Numbered from the stretch's first letter, positions 9,028-18,597 are shown. The stretch: 64,000 bases of DNA from Sinorhizobium sp. A49 (GCF_002002725.1 NZ_MUNW01000072.1:1-64000); one strand, 5' to 3'. Program-made: numbers and translations. Notes: a model not told the origin generated them from the letters alone.

Positions 9028-9836
9028 CCCAGCCATTCGCACCGGTAGGCCATGACCGGCTTTGTGAACCCTTTCAGTTTGTGGCGACCGCCATGAGTGA
9101 AGACATCGGCCTTGCCATATTCCTGGTATATGTTTTCCGATATCAGGATTTGATCGCTATGAGCGGTCGCGCAAAGCCTTGCTGCCAGCTGCACCGTGGT
9201 GCCGAAGAGATCGTTGCTGTCTTCGACAGGTTCGCCACAATCCAGTCCTATGCGGATGTGGATCGGCTCGGCATTGCCTGCGTTGTAGCGATGGAACTCG
9301 CGTTGGATTTCAATTGCGCAGTCGACTGCAGACGCTGCGGAGGAGAAAGCCGCCATTATTCCGTCCCCGGTATGCTTGACCTCGCGACCGGACAGCCGTC
9401 CCAGGCAACCACGTACGAGGGCGTCATGCGCTCTGATGAGTTCGGTGGCCATGAGATCGCCGAGACGCGATGTCATTTCGGTGGATCCAACGATGTCGGT
9501 GAAAAGGATTGCCCGGTGGCCGGGGTCCATGTCTTTCGAGATCGCACCCGCCGCCTCTGGATCCTGTATTCGTCCGAGAAATGCCTCGACGGCAGACAGG
9601 GCGACCTCCACGACTTCTCCCGCGATGAACCCGTGCGCCTCCCGGTGCACGCATTGCGCGGTTTCCGCATCCGGCGCATCGATGAGGCAGAACGTCGTTC
9701 CGCGCCTGTGGTCAAACCAGTAAGTCAGGAATTTGACGCCATACTGGTCCTGTATGCTGAGATCTTTAAGGTGCGCTTCGGCGACATCCTCGGCCGAAGC
9801 GCCTGCAAGATCGTGCCGGTCCATGAAGATAGGCAT
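9024..9836 (-). CDS. DUF4242 domain fused to class III nucleotide cyclase domain
   Basis: A 270-residue protein. Residues 1-95 match the small ferredoxin-fold DUF4242 family (MPIFMDRHDL, then TFCLIDAPDAETAQCVHREAHG), members of which bind nickel. Residues about 105-265 are a class III adenylate/guanylate cyclase domain: AILFTDIVGSTEM with the first metal Asp, KHTGDGIMAAF with the second, and a dimer-type stretch IRIGLDCGEPVEDSNDLFGTTVQLAARLC. The start at 9836 is preceded by GGGGAGCGAACG, which decides it over an in-frame start 129 bases upstream. No membrane segment is seen. It probably makes cAMP in response to something sensed by the N-domain; substrate specificity cannot be read. It stands alone, convergent with cysG. 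Confidence 0.8.
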   Translation of the reverse strand: MPIFMDRHDLAGASAEDVAEAHLKDLSIQDQYGVKFLTYWFDHRRGTTFCLIDAPDAETAQCVHREAHGFIAGEVVEVALSAVEAFLGRIQDPEAAGAISKDMDPGHRAILFTDIVGSTEMTSRLGDLMATELIRAHDALVRGCLGRLSGREVKHTGDGIMAAFSSAASAVDCAIEIQREFHRYNAGNAEPIHIRIGLDCGEPVEDSNDLFGTTVQLAARLCATAHSDQILISENIYQEYGKADVFTHGGRHKLKGFTKPVMAYRCEWLG

Positions 9837-9998
9837 TCGTTCGCTCCCCAAGGGACCGTCGCCACAGCCGACCGGCAGTCTACGACAGTCCCGGACTATC
9901 GTCCATCTCGGACAGCGCTGCGGCGAGCATGATGGTTCGACCGAATAGATGCAGTCGCCCGGCACAAAAACACCGCTGACGGACCGGCGCCCTATCGG

Positions 9999-11090
9999 TC
10001 ACATCTTCAAAAGCGACAGTCCCGTTGCTTGATCGAACAGATGGATGCTGCCCTCCTCGAGGGCAAACGAAACGGGATCACCCGGCTTCGGGCAGCCATT
10101 GGCCTTGACGAGCGCACCGATTTCGCAACCGGCAAAGACAAATGTCACCAGTGCGTCGTTGCCATGAAATTCGACGAGATCGGCGATGCCGGCTACGACG
10201 TTTGTGCGGGCTGCCGACGGTTCTTGCATCTGCAGGTCAGCGGGGCGAAAGCCGAGAACGACCTTCTGGCCCGGTGCCAGCGCAAACATTTTGCCGGAAA
10301 CACGGAAATCCGCACCGGCACTGCGCAGCGTCCATCCGTCTTCCACCTTGTCTGCGGACACGTCGATGAAGTTCATGTTTGGTGTGCCGATGAAGCCCGC
10401 AACGAACAGCGTTCTCGGTCAGTCGTAGATCTCGGCCGGCGTTCCGACCTGCTCGATTGCGCCGCCTTTCATCAGCACGATCCGGTCGGCGAGCGTCATT
10501 GCTTCCAGCTGGTCGTGGGTGACGTAGATCGTCGTCGTCTTCAGCTTCTGATGCAGCCGTGCGATCTCGACCCGCATGTGGTTGCGAAGCTTCGCATCGA
10601 GATTGGAAAGCGGCTCGTCGAAGAGAAACACCCGTGGCGTCTTGATCATGGCGCGGGCAATCGCCACGCGCTGCTGCTGACCGCCGGAAAGCTCGGTCGG
10701 CTTGCGTTGCAAATAGGGATCAAGACCGAGCGTCGCAGCAACCGCGCGAATGCGCTGGTCGATCTCCAGCTTTGGCACCTTCATCCGCTTCAGCCCGAAG
10801 GCGATGTTGTCGTAGATCGTCATGTGCGGATAAAGCGCGTAGTTCTGGAACACCATCGCCACACCGCGGTCGCGCGGCGGCAGATCGTTGACGGTCTTTC
10901 CGCCGATCGTCACTTTTCCACCGGAGATGTCCTCAAGCCCTGCGATCATCCTGAGAAGCGTGGACTTGCCGCAGCCCGACGGGCCGAGAAAGACGATGAA
11001 CTCATGGTCAGCCACGTCGAGGTTGAAGTCCTTGATGACGTTGACAGCACCATATTGCTTGTCGACATTTGAGCAGACGATGTTCGCCAT
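9999..11090 (-). pseudogene. Sugar/polyol ABC transporter ATPase interrupted by an in-frame TGA
   Basis: MalK/UgpC-type ATPase of 363 codons. Residues 1-223 hold Walker A (GPSGCGKST), signature ([14 protein letters not shown]), Walker B ([12 protein letters not shown]) and the switch His (YVTHDQ). The frame then meets TGA at 10419-10421, after AEIYD, and continues unbroken in the same frame with PRTLFVAGFIGTPNMNF and a full TOBE regulatory domain to 9999. In relatives an Arg usually follows IYD, so CGA to TGA is the simple explanation. The 223-residue product lacks the TOBE domain but keeps all ATPase motifs, so it may retain some function. It is the last gene of the polyol operon, 3 bases after the dehydrogenase. 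A sequencing error is the main alternative. Confidence 0.85.
10419..10421 (-). other. Premature TGA codon splitting the ABC ATPase
   Basis: On the minus strand the codons read GAC TGA CCG AGA ACG. Both flanks stay in one frame with no insertion or deletion, so this is a point nonsense change. Downstream, ATG at 10374-10376 could restart a 125-residue TOBE-only fragment, but no good ribosome binding site precedes it. Confidence 0.9.
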
Positions 11091-11093
11091 GAC

Positions 11094-12140
11094 CTATTCC
11101 TCCCTGCGGCCGATGAGAATCTGAAGCTTGACGTCGGACGGACGCGCAGCGGCGGCCCGCTCGAACGCGCTGATGCTGTCCTTGAAGCGGAACGTCTCAG
11201 TAATCAGCGGCTTGAGGTCCACCTTCCCCGACGCAATCAGCTGCAGCGCGCGATCGAAGATGTTGGCGTAGCGAAACACGGTCTCGATCCTGACCTCCTT
11301 CGAGATCGCGCCCGGTACATCGAAGGTGACCGGCTCAACTGGCAGGCCGACGAGAACGAGGGCTCCGCCGGGTCGGACCAGCTCGAAGATGCCGGCAAAT
11401 GCCCTGGCACTACCGCTTGCCTCGAAGACGACGTCCGCACCCCAGCCGCCGGTTTCCGCAGCGATCGTTCCGGCAAAGGACCGCTCGGCGATGTTGACGG
11501 GCGTAATCCCGGGGTATTGCCCGGCGATCGCAAGTTTCTCGGCGCTGAAGTCGGAGATGAAGACGCGGCTGCATCCGCCTGCGAGGGCGGCGAGTGCGAC
11601 CATGATGCCGATCGGCCCGCAGCCGATGACTGCGGCCACGTCGCCAGGCGCGATGCGGGCTCGGGCGGCCGCCTGCATGCCGATGGCAAAGGGCTCGACC
11701 ATGGCGCCTTCGGCAAAAGAGACATTCTCGGGCAGCCGATACGTGAAGGCGGCCGGGTGCACGACCTCAGGCGTCAGCACGCCGTGGATCGGCGGAGTCG
11801 CCCAGAAGCGCACCTTCGGATCGACATTGTAGAGACCGAGTTTCGAGGCGCGGGACGACAGGTCCGGCACGCCCGGCTCCATGCAGACCCGGTCGCCGAC
11901 CTGCAGATCGCCGACATTGCTGCCGATTTCGATGACGGTTCCCGCAGCCTCATGTCCGAGCACCATCGGCTCGCGCACGACATAGGGGCCGATCGCGCCA
12001 TGGGTGTAGTAGTGCACGTCGCTACCGCAGACGCCGACGGTATGAATGGCGATCTTGACGTCATCCGGGCCGAGTTCGAGGGGGAGATCGATCTCCCTCA
12101 GCGACAGGACGCCCTTTTGCTCGAGGACCAACGCTTCCAT
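11094..12140 (-). CDS. Zinc-dependent polyol dehydrogenase (xylitol/sorbitol dehydrogenase-like)
   Basis: A 348-residue MDR-family dehydrogenase. Catalytic-zinc signatures are VCGSDVHYY near residue 40 and GHEAAG near 65, and the NAD-binding Rossmann motif is GCGPIG near 172. The usual four-Cys structural-zinc lobe seems absent ([20 protein letters not shown] occupies that place), as in several sorbitol/xylitol dehydrogenases. The likely reaction is NAD-dependent oxidation of xylitol or sorbitol to a ketose. ATG 12140 is preceded by AAGGAAAG at good spacing; an upstream ATG at 12161 overlaps the permease stop and adds seven residues. Its position within the ABC importer operon implies that it oxidises the imported polyol. 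Confidence 0.85.
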   Translation of the reverse strand: MEALVLEQKGVLSLREIDLPLELGPDDVKIAIHTVGVCGSDVHYYTHGAIGPYVVREPMVLGHEAAGTVIEIGSNVGDLQVGDRVCMEPGVPDLSSRASKLGLYNVDPKVRFWATPPIHGVLTPEVVHPAAFTYRLPENVSFAEGAMVEPFAIGMQAAARARIAPGDVAAVIGCGPIGIMVALAALAGGCSRVFISDFSAEKLAIAGQYPGITPVNIAERSFAGTIAAETGGWGADVVFEASGSARAFAGIFELVRPGGALVLVGLPVEPVTFDVPGAISKEVRIETVFRYANIFDRALQLIASGKVDLKPLITETFRFKDSISAFERAAAARPSDVKLQILIGRREE

Positions 12141-12157
12141 GAATGCTTTCCTTATTG

Positions 12158-12982
12158 TCATGATGTCTTGCGCTTGAAGGCGCTGTTGAGCATGCCGCTG
12201 AGCACTCCGATGAAGAGCAGCGGTGGTATCGAGAGAAGAACGACGGAGGCATTGAGAATGCCCCAGGGCACGTCGCGGCCGAGCTGCGTCAGTTCCGAGG
12301 CGACGATCGGCAAGGTCTTGGCATCGGACGTCGTCAGCATCAGAGCGATCAGGAACTCGTTCCAGACCAGCACGAAGGCGAAGGCAACGGCGCCAATCAG
12401 CGATCTCAGCGCGATCGGCAGCGCGATCAGAAAGAAGATCGCATAGGTGCCGTAGCCATCGACACGCGCCGCCTCCTCGACCTCTTTCGGCACCCTCGCG
12501 AAGGCCGGCACGCTGAGCCAGATGACGGTTGCGAGCGTCAGCAGCGTGTAGGTGACGATCATCGACAGGCGCGTGTCATAGAGGCCGAAATCGAGCCAGA
12601 TGACCATCAGCGGGATGGCGATCGCCACCGGTGGCAGGAAGCGCAGCGAAAGCACGAAGAACTGGATATCGCCGGACCAGCGATTTGGATAACGCGCAAT
12701 CGCATAAGCGGCAGGAAGCCCCAGAAGCGCACCGATCAGAACGGAGGTCCCTGAAATGATCAGCGAGTTGATCAGTCCGGCAAAGACGCTGTCGCGGCCA
12801 AGCACATAGGCGAAGTTGTCGAGCGTCGGCGTGAAGATGAACAGCGGTGTCGGAGTGACGATATCGACCCGGTTCTTGAAGGCATTGAGCAAGGTCCAGA
12901 AGACGGGGAAGACGGCGGAGAACGCTGCCAGGAGGAGAAAGGTGCGGCCGATCAGGCGGCCGAGCTTGTGCGCGGTCATCAC
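12158..12982 (-). CDS. Polyol/sugar ABC permease, MalG type
   Basis: A 274-residue inner-membrane protein with six predicted hydrophobic segments, the first near residues 13-31 ([18 protein letters not shown]). The EAA loop [20 protein letters not shown] lies near residues 170-190, as in the carbohydrate CUT1 family. It forms the translocation pore with the MalF-type partner encoded just upstream, whose stop it overlaps by 4 bases, and is followed by the dehydrogenase. Substrate is inferred from context only. Confidence 0.9.
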   Translation of the reverse strand: MMTAHKLGRLIGRTFLLLAAFSAVFPVFWTLLNAFKNRVDIVTPTPLFIFTPTLDNFAYVLGRDSVFAGLINSLIISGTSVLIGALLGLPAAYAIARYPNRWSGDIQFFVLSLRFLPPVAIAIPLMVIWLDFGLYDTRLSMIVTYTLLTLATVIWLSVPAFARVPKEVEEAARVDGYGTYAIFFLIALPIALRSLIGAVAFAFVLVWNEFLIALMLTTSDAKTLPIVASELTQLGRDVPWGILNASVVLLSIPPLLFIGVLSGMLNSAFKRKTS

Positions 12983-13839
12983 TGGACCCTCTTCCAGATG
13001 AAGGTAAAGGCGATCGAGGTGGCGATCATCATCAACACCGCCATGCTCGACGCGTAGGAAATCCGTCCGGACTCGATGAACCCTTGCGAGAAGGCGTACA
13101 TGTCGAGCGTTTCCGTCGTGATGCCGGGTCCGCCACGCGTCATGACGTAGATCAGGTCGAAGGCGCGCAGCGACTCGATCATCTTGACGAAAGCGAGCGA
13201 AATCAGCGGCGCCTTCAGCATGGGGATGGCGATGTGGGTGTAGATCTCCCAGGTGAGGGCATGATCGAGACGGGCCGCCTCAAACGGTTGCGGCGGCAAG
13301 GTCTCCAGAAGCTTGAGCACGATGACCGAGAAGAACAGGCCCCATTGCCAGACGTCGACCAGCGCCACGGTCGCAAGTGCCGTTGCCGGGTTGGACAACA
13401 GGTCGAGCGGCTGGCCGGTGATCGCCTTGTAGGGGTAGGTGGCGATGCCGTAGAGCGGATGGAATGCAAACTTCCAGACGAAAGCCGCCGAGACGCGCGG
13501 CAGGATCACCGGCATGAGAAAGAGCAGGGCCAGTATGTTTCGCATGCGCGGCGCGGCACATTCGAACAGCAATATGCCGAGGCCGACGGCAACGATCAAA
13601 GTCATGCCGACCGTTACCGCTTCCCATGTCAGCGACACGCCGATCGCGTTGATGAAGCGGCGATCGGAGAAGAGGTCGATATAATTGGCGAGCCCGACGA
13701 AGTCGCCGACGGGGCGGCTGAGTTCGCGGTTCTGCAAGGAAATATAGATCGCATAGACAGTCGGCACGAATGCGAGCACGGCCAGGATCATCATCGCCGG
13801 GGTGAGGAAGACCGCCGGCAAACTCGTTTTCTGTTTCAT
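12979..13839 (-). CDS. Polyol/sugar ABC permease, MalF type
   Basis: A 286-residue inner-membrane protein with about six hydrophobic segments, first near residues 11-33. It has the CUT1 EAA loop near residue 195 (EAARLDHALTWEIYTHIAIP) and the typical MTRGGPG stretch near 240 shared by MalF/UgpA-type permeases. It is translated with the MalG partner through a 4-base overlap. It lies 102 bases after the binding-protein gene, and that gap holds a strong hairpin (13893-13920), which could lower permease expression relative to the binding protein. Confidence 0.9.
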   Translation of the reverse strand: MKQKTSLPAVFLTPAMMILAVLAFVPTVYAIYISLQNRELSRPVGDFVGLANYIDLFSDRRFINAIGVSLTWEAVTVGMTLIVAVGLGILLFECAAPRMRNILALLFLMPVILPRVSAAFVWKFAFHPLYGIATYPYKAITGQPLDLLSNPATALATVALVDVWQWGLFFSVIVLKLLETLPPQPFEAARLDHALTWEIYTHIAIPMLKAPLISLAFVKMIESLRAFDLIYVMTRGGPGITTETLDMYAFSQGFIESGRISYASSMAVLMMIATSIAFTFIWKRVQ

Positions 13840-13892
13840 GGTGTAGACATCCTACGGCAAGGGGCGAGCGCGCTTCCGGCGGTCTGAAGCGT

Positions 13893-13920
13893 CTCCGGCA
13901 AGAGGGCCGTCTTGCCGGAG
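13893..13920 (-). promoter_or_regulatory. Intercistronic hairpin between binding-protein and permease genes
   Basis: A perfect 11-base inverted repeat, CTCCGGCAAGA with TCTTGCCGGAG, around a 6-base loop. It sits just past the binding-protein stop (13942) and before the permease start (13839). No T-run follows on the transcribed strand, so it is more likely an mRNA-stabilising or attenuating structure than a full terminator. Confidence 0.7.
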
Positions 13921-13941
13921 CGATCAGTCGGGGCTGCCCGC

Positions 13942-15219
13942 CTATTGGCTGCGGGCCACGAGCTCCTTGGCGAACCCGTCGAGTTCGTCGAGGCCATCCT
14001 TGATGTCGGTGCGGGTGCCGGTGATCAGCTCCTCCAGGATGATGCCCCAGCGGTCTCCGAGATCGGGCCATTGCGGGTTCTGCCAGAAGTTGACGGCGGT
14101 CACCTTGCCGGTATCGGCCAGCGCCTGACCGAGATCCGGCCCGTAGAGTTCGGCGAACTTCTTGCTGGTCATGATGCTGGTGCGATTGAGTTCGCTGAAC
14201 TGATTGGCCTCCAGCCGCCGGTTCTCGTTTTCCTTGGATGTCGCCCAGGCGATGAACAGGCCGGCGCAGGCCTTGGATGCCTCGTCCTTGTTGGCCTTGG
14301 CACCGATCGCCAGGCCATGTCCGTATCCACCACCCGTCAGCGGTGCCGGCGGCGGCAGATAGCCGACCTTGCCGGCGACCTTCGACGATTTCGGATCGAT
14401 CGCCATACCGACAAGCGGGGTGGATTCGATCAGCATCGCCACCTGGCCCGACGTGAACGCGCCAACGGCCTCGTCCCAACCGCCGGTCTGGCTGCCGGGC
14501 GCGGAGTATTTGAAGAGTTCGAGATAGGTTTCGGTTGCCTTTACCGCCTGTTCGCCGGCAAAGACCGGCGTCTTGCCGTCAAACCAGTTGCCGCCGAAGC
14601 CTTTGAAGAAGGGCATCCAGCGCCAGACGTTCGCGCCCGAGCCTCGCTGACCGCGAAGGGCGGTGCCGTAGATGCCCTGGTCGGGCTGGTTGAGCTTCTT
14701 CACCGCGGCGATGTATTCATCAAGCGTCTTCGGCGGCGTTATGCCCGCCGCTTCGAGCAGGTCTTTCCGGTAGACCATGAGGTCGCCGCCGCCGGTAATC
14801 GGTGCAAACCAGACCTTGCCGTCATAGGTCGCGACTTTCTGGCGACCCGGATCGAAGTCGGCGTAGTCGTAGTCCGCGGGATAGTAGTCCAGAAGCGGTG
14901 CGACCCAGCCGGCCGAGGCGAACAAGGCGACGTTGGCTTCGTCGATGTAGTAGACATTGTACTTGCCGATCGTCGACGCGTCGGCCTTGGTTTTGGCGCG
15001 GCGATCGTTTTCATTGAGGTAGTCGATCTCGAACGACGCGCCGCCGCTGAGCTTCTCGAACTCGGCCTTATAGTCCTCGAGCAATGTAAGGCCGTCGCGT
15101 GGCTGGGCGAGTACCTTGATTGTGCTCGTGCACTCGGCGGCAAGTGCAACGGTCGATGCCGTGCTGGAAAGAAGGCATGCGAAGGCGATGCTCGAAACGA
15201 GCGTTCTGGCTTTTCTCAT
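13942..15219 (-). CDS. Polyol/sugar ABC transporter periplasmic binding protein
   Basis: A 425-residue family-1 extracellular solute-binding protein. A Sec signal peptide is clear (charged MRKAR, hydrophobic core, cut probably after ALAA near residue 28). The mature part has hallmarks of CUT1 binding proteins, such as VWFAPITGGGDLMVYRKDLL near residue 130 and GYGHGLAIGAKANKDEAS near 295. No lipobox is present, so it is free in the periplasm. It is the first gene of the importer operon. The substrate cannot be read; the downstream dehydrogenase suggests xylitol, sorbitol, arabitol or a similar polyol. Confidence 0.88.
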   Translation of the reverse strand: MRKARTLVSSIAFACLLSSTASTVALAAECTSTIKVLAQPRDGLTLLEDYKAEFEKLSGGASFEIDYLNENDRRAKTKADASTIGKYNVYYIDEANVALFASAGWVAPLLDYYPADYDYADFDPGRQKVATYDGKVWFAPITGGGDLMVYRKDLLEAAGITPPKTLDEYIAAVKKLNQPDQGIYGTALRGQRGSGANVWRWMPFFKGFGGNWFDGKTPVFAGEQAVKATETYLELFKYSAPGSQTGGWDEAVGAFTSGQVAMLIESTPLVGMAIDPKSSKVAGKVGYLPPPAPLTGGGYGHGLAIGAKANKDEASKACAGLFIAWATSKENENRRLEANQFSELNRTSIMTSKKFAELYGPDLGQALADTGKVTAVNFWQNPQWPDLGDRWGIILEELITGTRTDIKDGLDELDGFAKELVARSQ

Positions 15220-15290
15220 GTGATGGACCTCCCCAAGGTCGTAACGACACGCGCCGGAAACTCCTCAGATCGGGTGCGTGTCTCTTTGAT

Positions 15291-15306
15291 AGCGAACCGT
15301 TTCGCT
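15291..15306. promoter_or_regulatory. Candidate LacI-type operator upstream of polyol importer
   Basis: The dyad AGCGAA-N4-TTCGCT (AGCGAACCGTTTCGCT) lies about 72 bases upstream of the binding-protein start on its transcribed side. The form resembles LacI/GalR-family operators with a central CG-rich spacer. No LacI gene is in the window; the neighbouring regulator is AraC type. Confidence 0.5.
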
Positions 15307-15458
15307 GCCGGTCATCATAGGCGTTATCGGGACGTGAACTAGCGCCCGCGATGCGCCTTTTCTGTACTTTAATGCGGAGTATGGCCCGGATATGCCTTCC
15401 GCGCGCCACCGTTCGAGCATGGGTTCATTGCTCGCGGATACGTGCAGCAGTGAGAATC

Positions 15459-16409
15459 TCAGCTGCGCGAGGTGCGGCGCTGTCCCGTGAGGCGGCGGTA
15501 GGCCGAGGGTGTCATCCGGTGGTGGCGCAGGAACGTACGGTTGAAATTGGAGATGTTGAGATACCCGACTTCAAAGCAGATGTCGGTTATCGGCATTTCG
15601 CCTTCTGCCAGCAGCTTGCAGGCCTGCCAGATCCTCAGCTTGTTGACGTGGTCGGTAAAGCTGTTGCCGGTGTTTTTCTTGAAGAACCGCGAGAAGGCCG
15701 TATCGCTCATGCCGGCCGCGGACGCCACGTCGTTCAGGTGGATATCGGTGGCGATGTTCTCGTAGATATAGGCGAGGGATCGACGAAGCACGTCGAGCGA
15801 TTCCGCGTCCAGTTTCGGCGCGAATTCGGGCGAGGACAGCACCTCGTGTTCCCCACTGTTGACGAGCAGATCCAGAAGCTGAACGAACAGCGAAAGCCGC
15901 GAAAGCCCCTTCACCGTGCCCATCCGCTCGATCAATTCGCCACCCCTGGCGCGAGCCTCGCCATGAAACACGAGGCCACGCTCCGCCCGGGTGAAAAAAA
16001 CATCGAGCTGCGCGAATTCGGGCAGGGTGCCGGTGATCTGCCGGATCCGATCCGGATGGAACTGGATGACGATATCGCGGCCCTCGATGATCTCCCCGGG
16101 CGCCGTTGACGTAACCCAGTCATGCGGCAGGTTGCTGCCGATGACCGTCAAGTAGCCTGGCGAGAACTCGCCGATATGGTCGCCGACGAAGGCCATGCCG
16201 GTGGATTTCCGCAGCAGATGGATCTCGATCTCGGGATGGAAGTTCCAGACGTTGCGCTCCCAGGGGTAATCGTCCAGACGCCAGAGAAACGTCTCGTTGA
16301 CGTCGGTAACGATATGCTCGAACGTCGGGGAGTTCGCCGCCATGGATGCCGGCTTCGCGCTGAGTGCGGCCTTGGGCGGAACCGATTTCCGCTTTGCTCC
16401 GGCGTTCAT
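15459..16409 (-). CDS. AraC-family transcriptional regulator, likely of the polyol importer operon
   Basis: A 316-residue protein with an N-terminal cupin-like sensing region (ETFLWRLDDYPWERNVWNFH near residue 40, then LPHDWV) and a C-terminal two-helix-turn-helix AraC domain over the last 100 residues (MSDTAFSRFFKKNTGNSF; ICFEVGYLNISNFNRTF). Start 16409 has GGAG 9 bases upstream; the frame is open a further 31 codons but lacks a site. The 239-base gap to the binding-protein gene holds the LacI-like dyad. Transcribed in the same direction as the importer, so it probably activates that operon in response to the imported polyol. Confidence 0.85.
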   Translation of the reverse strand: MNAGAKRKSVPPKAALSAKPASMAANSPTFEHIVTDVNETFLWRLDDYPWERNVWNFHPEIEIHLLRKSTGMAFVGDHIGEFSPGYLTVIGSNLPHDWVTSTAPGEIIEGRDIVIQFHPDRIRQITGTLPEFAQLDVFFTRAERGLVFHGEARARGGELIERMGTVKGLSRLSLFVQLLDLLVNSGEHEVLSSPEFAPKLDAESLDVLRRSLAYIYENIATDIHLNDVASAAGMSDTAFSRFFKKNTGNSFTDHVNKLRIWQACKLLAEGEMPITDICFEVGYLNISNFNRTFLRHHRMTPSAYRRLTGQRRTSRS

Positions 16410-16544
16410 ATCGTCGCTCCGCCCGTTCCGTCTTCCTCGTCTGAAGAAGCGATAAGATATCTTCCTTTTCGTGTCGAGACGCGCCGCGCCTATGAGAAAC
16501 ACGGCCGGTCTGGGCCTGGCGCGTCATCGCCCGGCGTATTGACG

Positions 16545-18353
16545 CTATCGAAGGCTCAGGCCCTCCGTTGTGCCCACGGCGGGCTTTCGCGTTGGGACCA
16601 CAGCGTCGTCTTCGCTCAAGGCGGCACGGATCGCTTCGCTCAGCTCCTCTCCGGTGACCGGTTTGTGCAGAATACGAACGCTGCTTGCGCTGACTTCCTT
16701 GAGGCGGGATGGCGAGGTGTCGCCTGTCACGATGATGGCCGGAACACGACGACCGATGTGGGAGCAAAGGCCTTCGATCGCTTCCAGACCGTTGGCGCCA
16801 TGCTCGAGGCGGTAGTCGGCAACGACAAGATCGACCGGCGCGTCGCCGATCTTCAGGGCTTCCGCGTGGGTGCGCAGCACATCGACAACCGACCGGCCGG
16901 CATAGACGCGATGCCCTTCCAGGGTCAGTAGCCCAACCATGGCATCCAGGACGTCCTTTTCGTCCTCCACCAGCATGATGCCGGCTGCAATCCCCGCTGT
17001 GGGCGCGGACCGGACGAGTTGCAGCGGAGACCTCATCGGGGGGGCTTTGGGAACCGTGATCGAGAACATCGAACCGCGCCCGGGAACGGAAACCAGTCTC
17101 AAGGGGTGTTGCAGCAGCTCGGCGGTGCGGCGAACGATGGCAAGACCCAGGCCCAGGCCCTGCGTGCGGTCCCTTGCCGGGTTCTGCAATTGTACGAATT
17201 CCTCGAAAACCATCGCCTGCTGATCGGCAGGGATGCCGCAGCCCGTATCCCAGACCTGGATTTCGACCGAATTGCCGCGCCTGCGGCAACCCAGCAGGAT
17301 GCCGCCCGTTTTCGTGTAGCGGAAGGCGTTGGACAGCAGGTTGTTCAGGATCCGCCGGAGCATCATGGGATCACTGTCGACCAGAAGGTCGCAGTCGACG
17401 ACCCGAAATTCCAAGCCACGACCGATTGCTTCCGCGGTGAATTCGTCGCGCAGATCGCGAAAAAGCTCGCGCAACGACACCGTCTCGTTGGCAATGGTGA
17501 CGATGCCGGCATCAAGCCGGGAGATGTCGAGCAGCGCGTTCAGCAATCCGCTGAGATTGCCGACCGCGGATTTCGCCCTGGTTGCCAGATCGCGGGCGTC
17601 GCCGGAGGCGACGGATCCGCGCTGCCCCAAAATCGCAAGTGTGGAGACCAGCAGGCTCAACGCATGGATCGGCTGGCGCAGATCGTGACTGGCGGCTGCC
17701 AGAAAGCGGGTCTTGGCGCGATCGGCTGCCTGCGCCCGATCGCGTTCCTCCTGCAAGTTGCCGACGAGGCTTTCGTTTTCCAGTCGCAGGCTGACGGTTT
17801 CACGCAGCATCCGGTAGGTGATGCGGCAGTAATAGAAATTGATCGCCACGAGCGAGGCGAGCAGGAACAGGAAAGCGCCGGAAATATCGCTGTCGGTGAG
17901 GATGCAGCGCACGGCAATTGGCAGGACAGTGACCAGGATCGATCCGATGAGCGCGGGCGGAAAAGCGGAAAGAGAGGGGACCGTGCCGCAAACGAGGCCA
18001 GTCAGCACGATGACCGTGAAAGAAAGCACAATAGGCTCGTCCGGAAGGAACCCGACCCAGCCGAGCGTGCCCCACAACAGGCCGGAGATCCAGGTGAACG
18101 CTGCTGCAAGCCAGGCCCATCGCATGATGGACCGGGGGTCTCTTGCCCGGCTGAAGAACCGGCGGGAGGCAAGGACACGGACGATGATGAGCAGGTAAAG
18201 CGCGCCGACCCATCCTGCCAGCCAACTCACCGATACCGCATGCCGAAGGACGGACACGGCGGCGAGAGAAATGACGATGTTGGAGATAACCACGCCATAG
18301 GAATTTCGATACAGAAGCTCGATCAGAGCCTGGCGGATTTTGTCTTCGTGCAT
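16545..18353 (-). CDS. Membrane-bound hybrid sensor histidine kinase
   Basis: A 602-residue protein. Residues about 1-185 hold six or seven hydrophobic segments with almost no periplasmic domain, so sensing is probably within the membrane. A short coiled coil (about 190-215) leads to the phosphoacceptor His near 221 (AASHDLRQPIHAL), followed by a HATPase domain with LLSNAFRYTKTGG, DTGCGIP and GLGLGLAIV. A C-terminal receiver domain (from about 455) has phosphoacceptor Asp near 513 (LVVADYRLEHG) and Lys in ILHKPVTGEE. The HDLRQP form of the H-box is common in kinases that work with LuxR-type regulators, but none is adjacent. It is transcribed alone. Confidence 0.9.
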   Translation of the reverse strand: MHEDKIRQALIELLYRNSYGVVISNIVISLAAVSVLRHAVSVSWLAGWVGALYLLIIVRVLASRRFFSRARDPRSIMRWAWLAAAFTWISGLLWGTLGWVGFLPDEPIVLSFTVIVLTGLVCGTVPSLSAFPPALIGSILVTVLPIAVRCILTDSDISGAFLFLLASLVAINFYYCRITYRMLRETVSLRLENESLVGNLQEERDRAQAADRAKTRFLAAASHDLRQPIHALSLLVSTLAILGQRGSVASGDARDLATRAKSAVGNLSGLLNALLDISRLDAGIVTIANETVSLRELFRDLRDEFTAEAIGRGLEFRVVDCDLLVDSDPMMLRRILNNLLSNAFRYTKTGGILLGCRRRGNSVEIQVWDTGCGIPADQQAMVFEEFVQLQNPARDRTQGLGLGLAIVRRTAELLQHPLRLVSVPGRGSMFSITVPKAPPMRSPLQLVRSAPTAGIAAGIMLVEDEKDVLDAMVGLLTLEGHRVYAGRSVVDVLRTHAEALKIGDAPVDLVVADYRLEHGANGLEAIEGLCSHIGRRVPAIIVTGDTSPSRLKEVSASSVRILHKPVTGEELSEAIRAALSEDDAVVPTRKPAVGTTEGLSLR

Positions 18354-18597
18354 TGGCCCTCTCCAAACACCGGAGGCACGTCATCCGCCGGTCCGCCCCC
18401 AGGACGGTTGTTTTATCGGGAAACAGTTTCCCAGAAGTTGCGGCCAAGGAATTCACGCGGATGGCCTTGCAGAAACGTCCAGGCGAATGTCGGCCGTCGG
18501 ACGGTCGCAAAGCAACGACACGCAGGGTGTTTGCGCCGTGGATGAAGCGATGGGGATCACCGACGGGCGACCCATGTTGGCCGGTCGCGCCGGTGGG

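Noticed and set aside
10419-10421. TGA read as selenocysteine in the ABC ATPase
   Set aside because: The family position is normally Arg, no ABC ATPase uses selenocysteine, and no suitable hairpin follows the codon.
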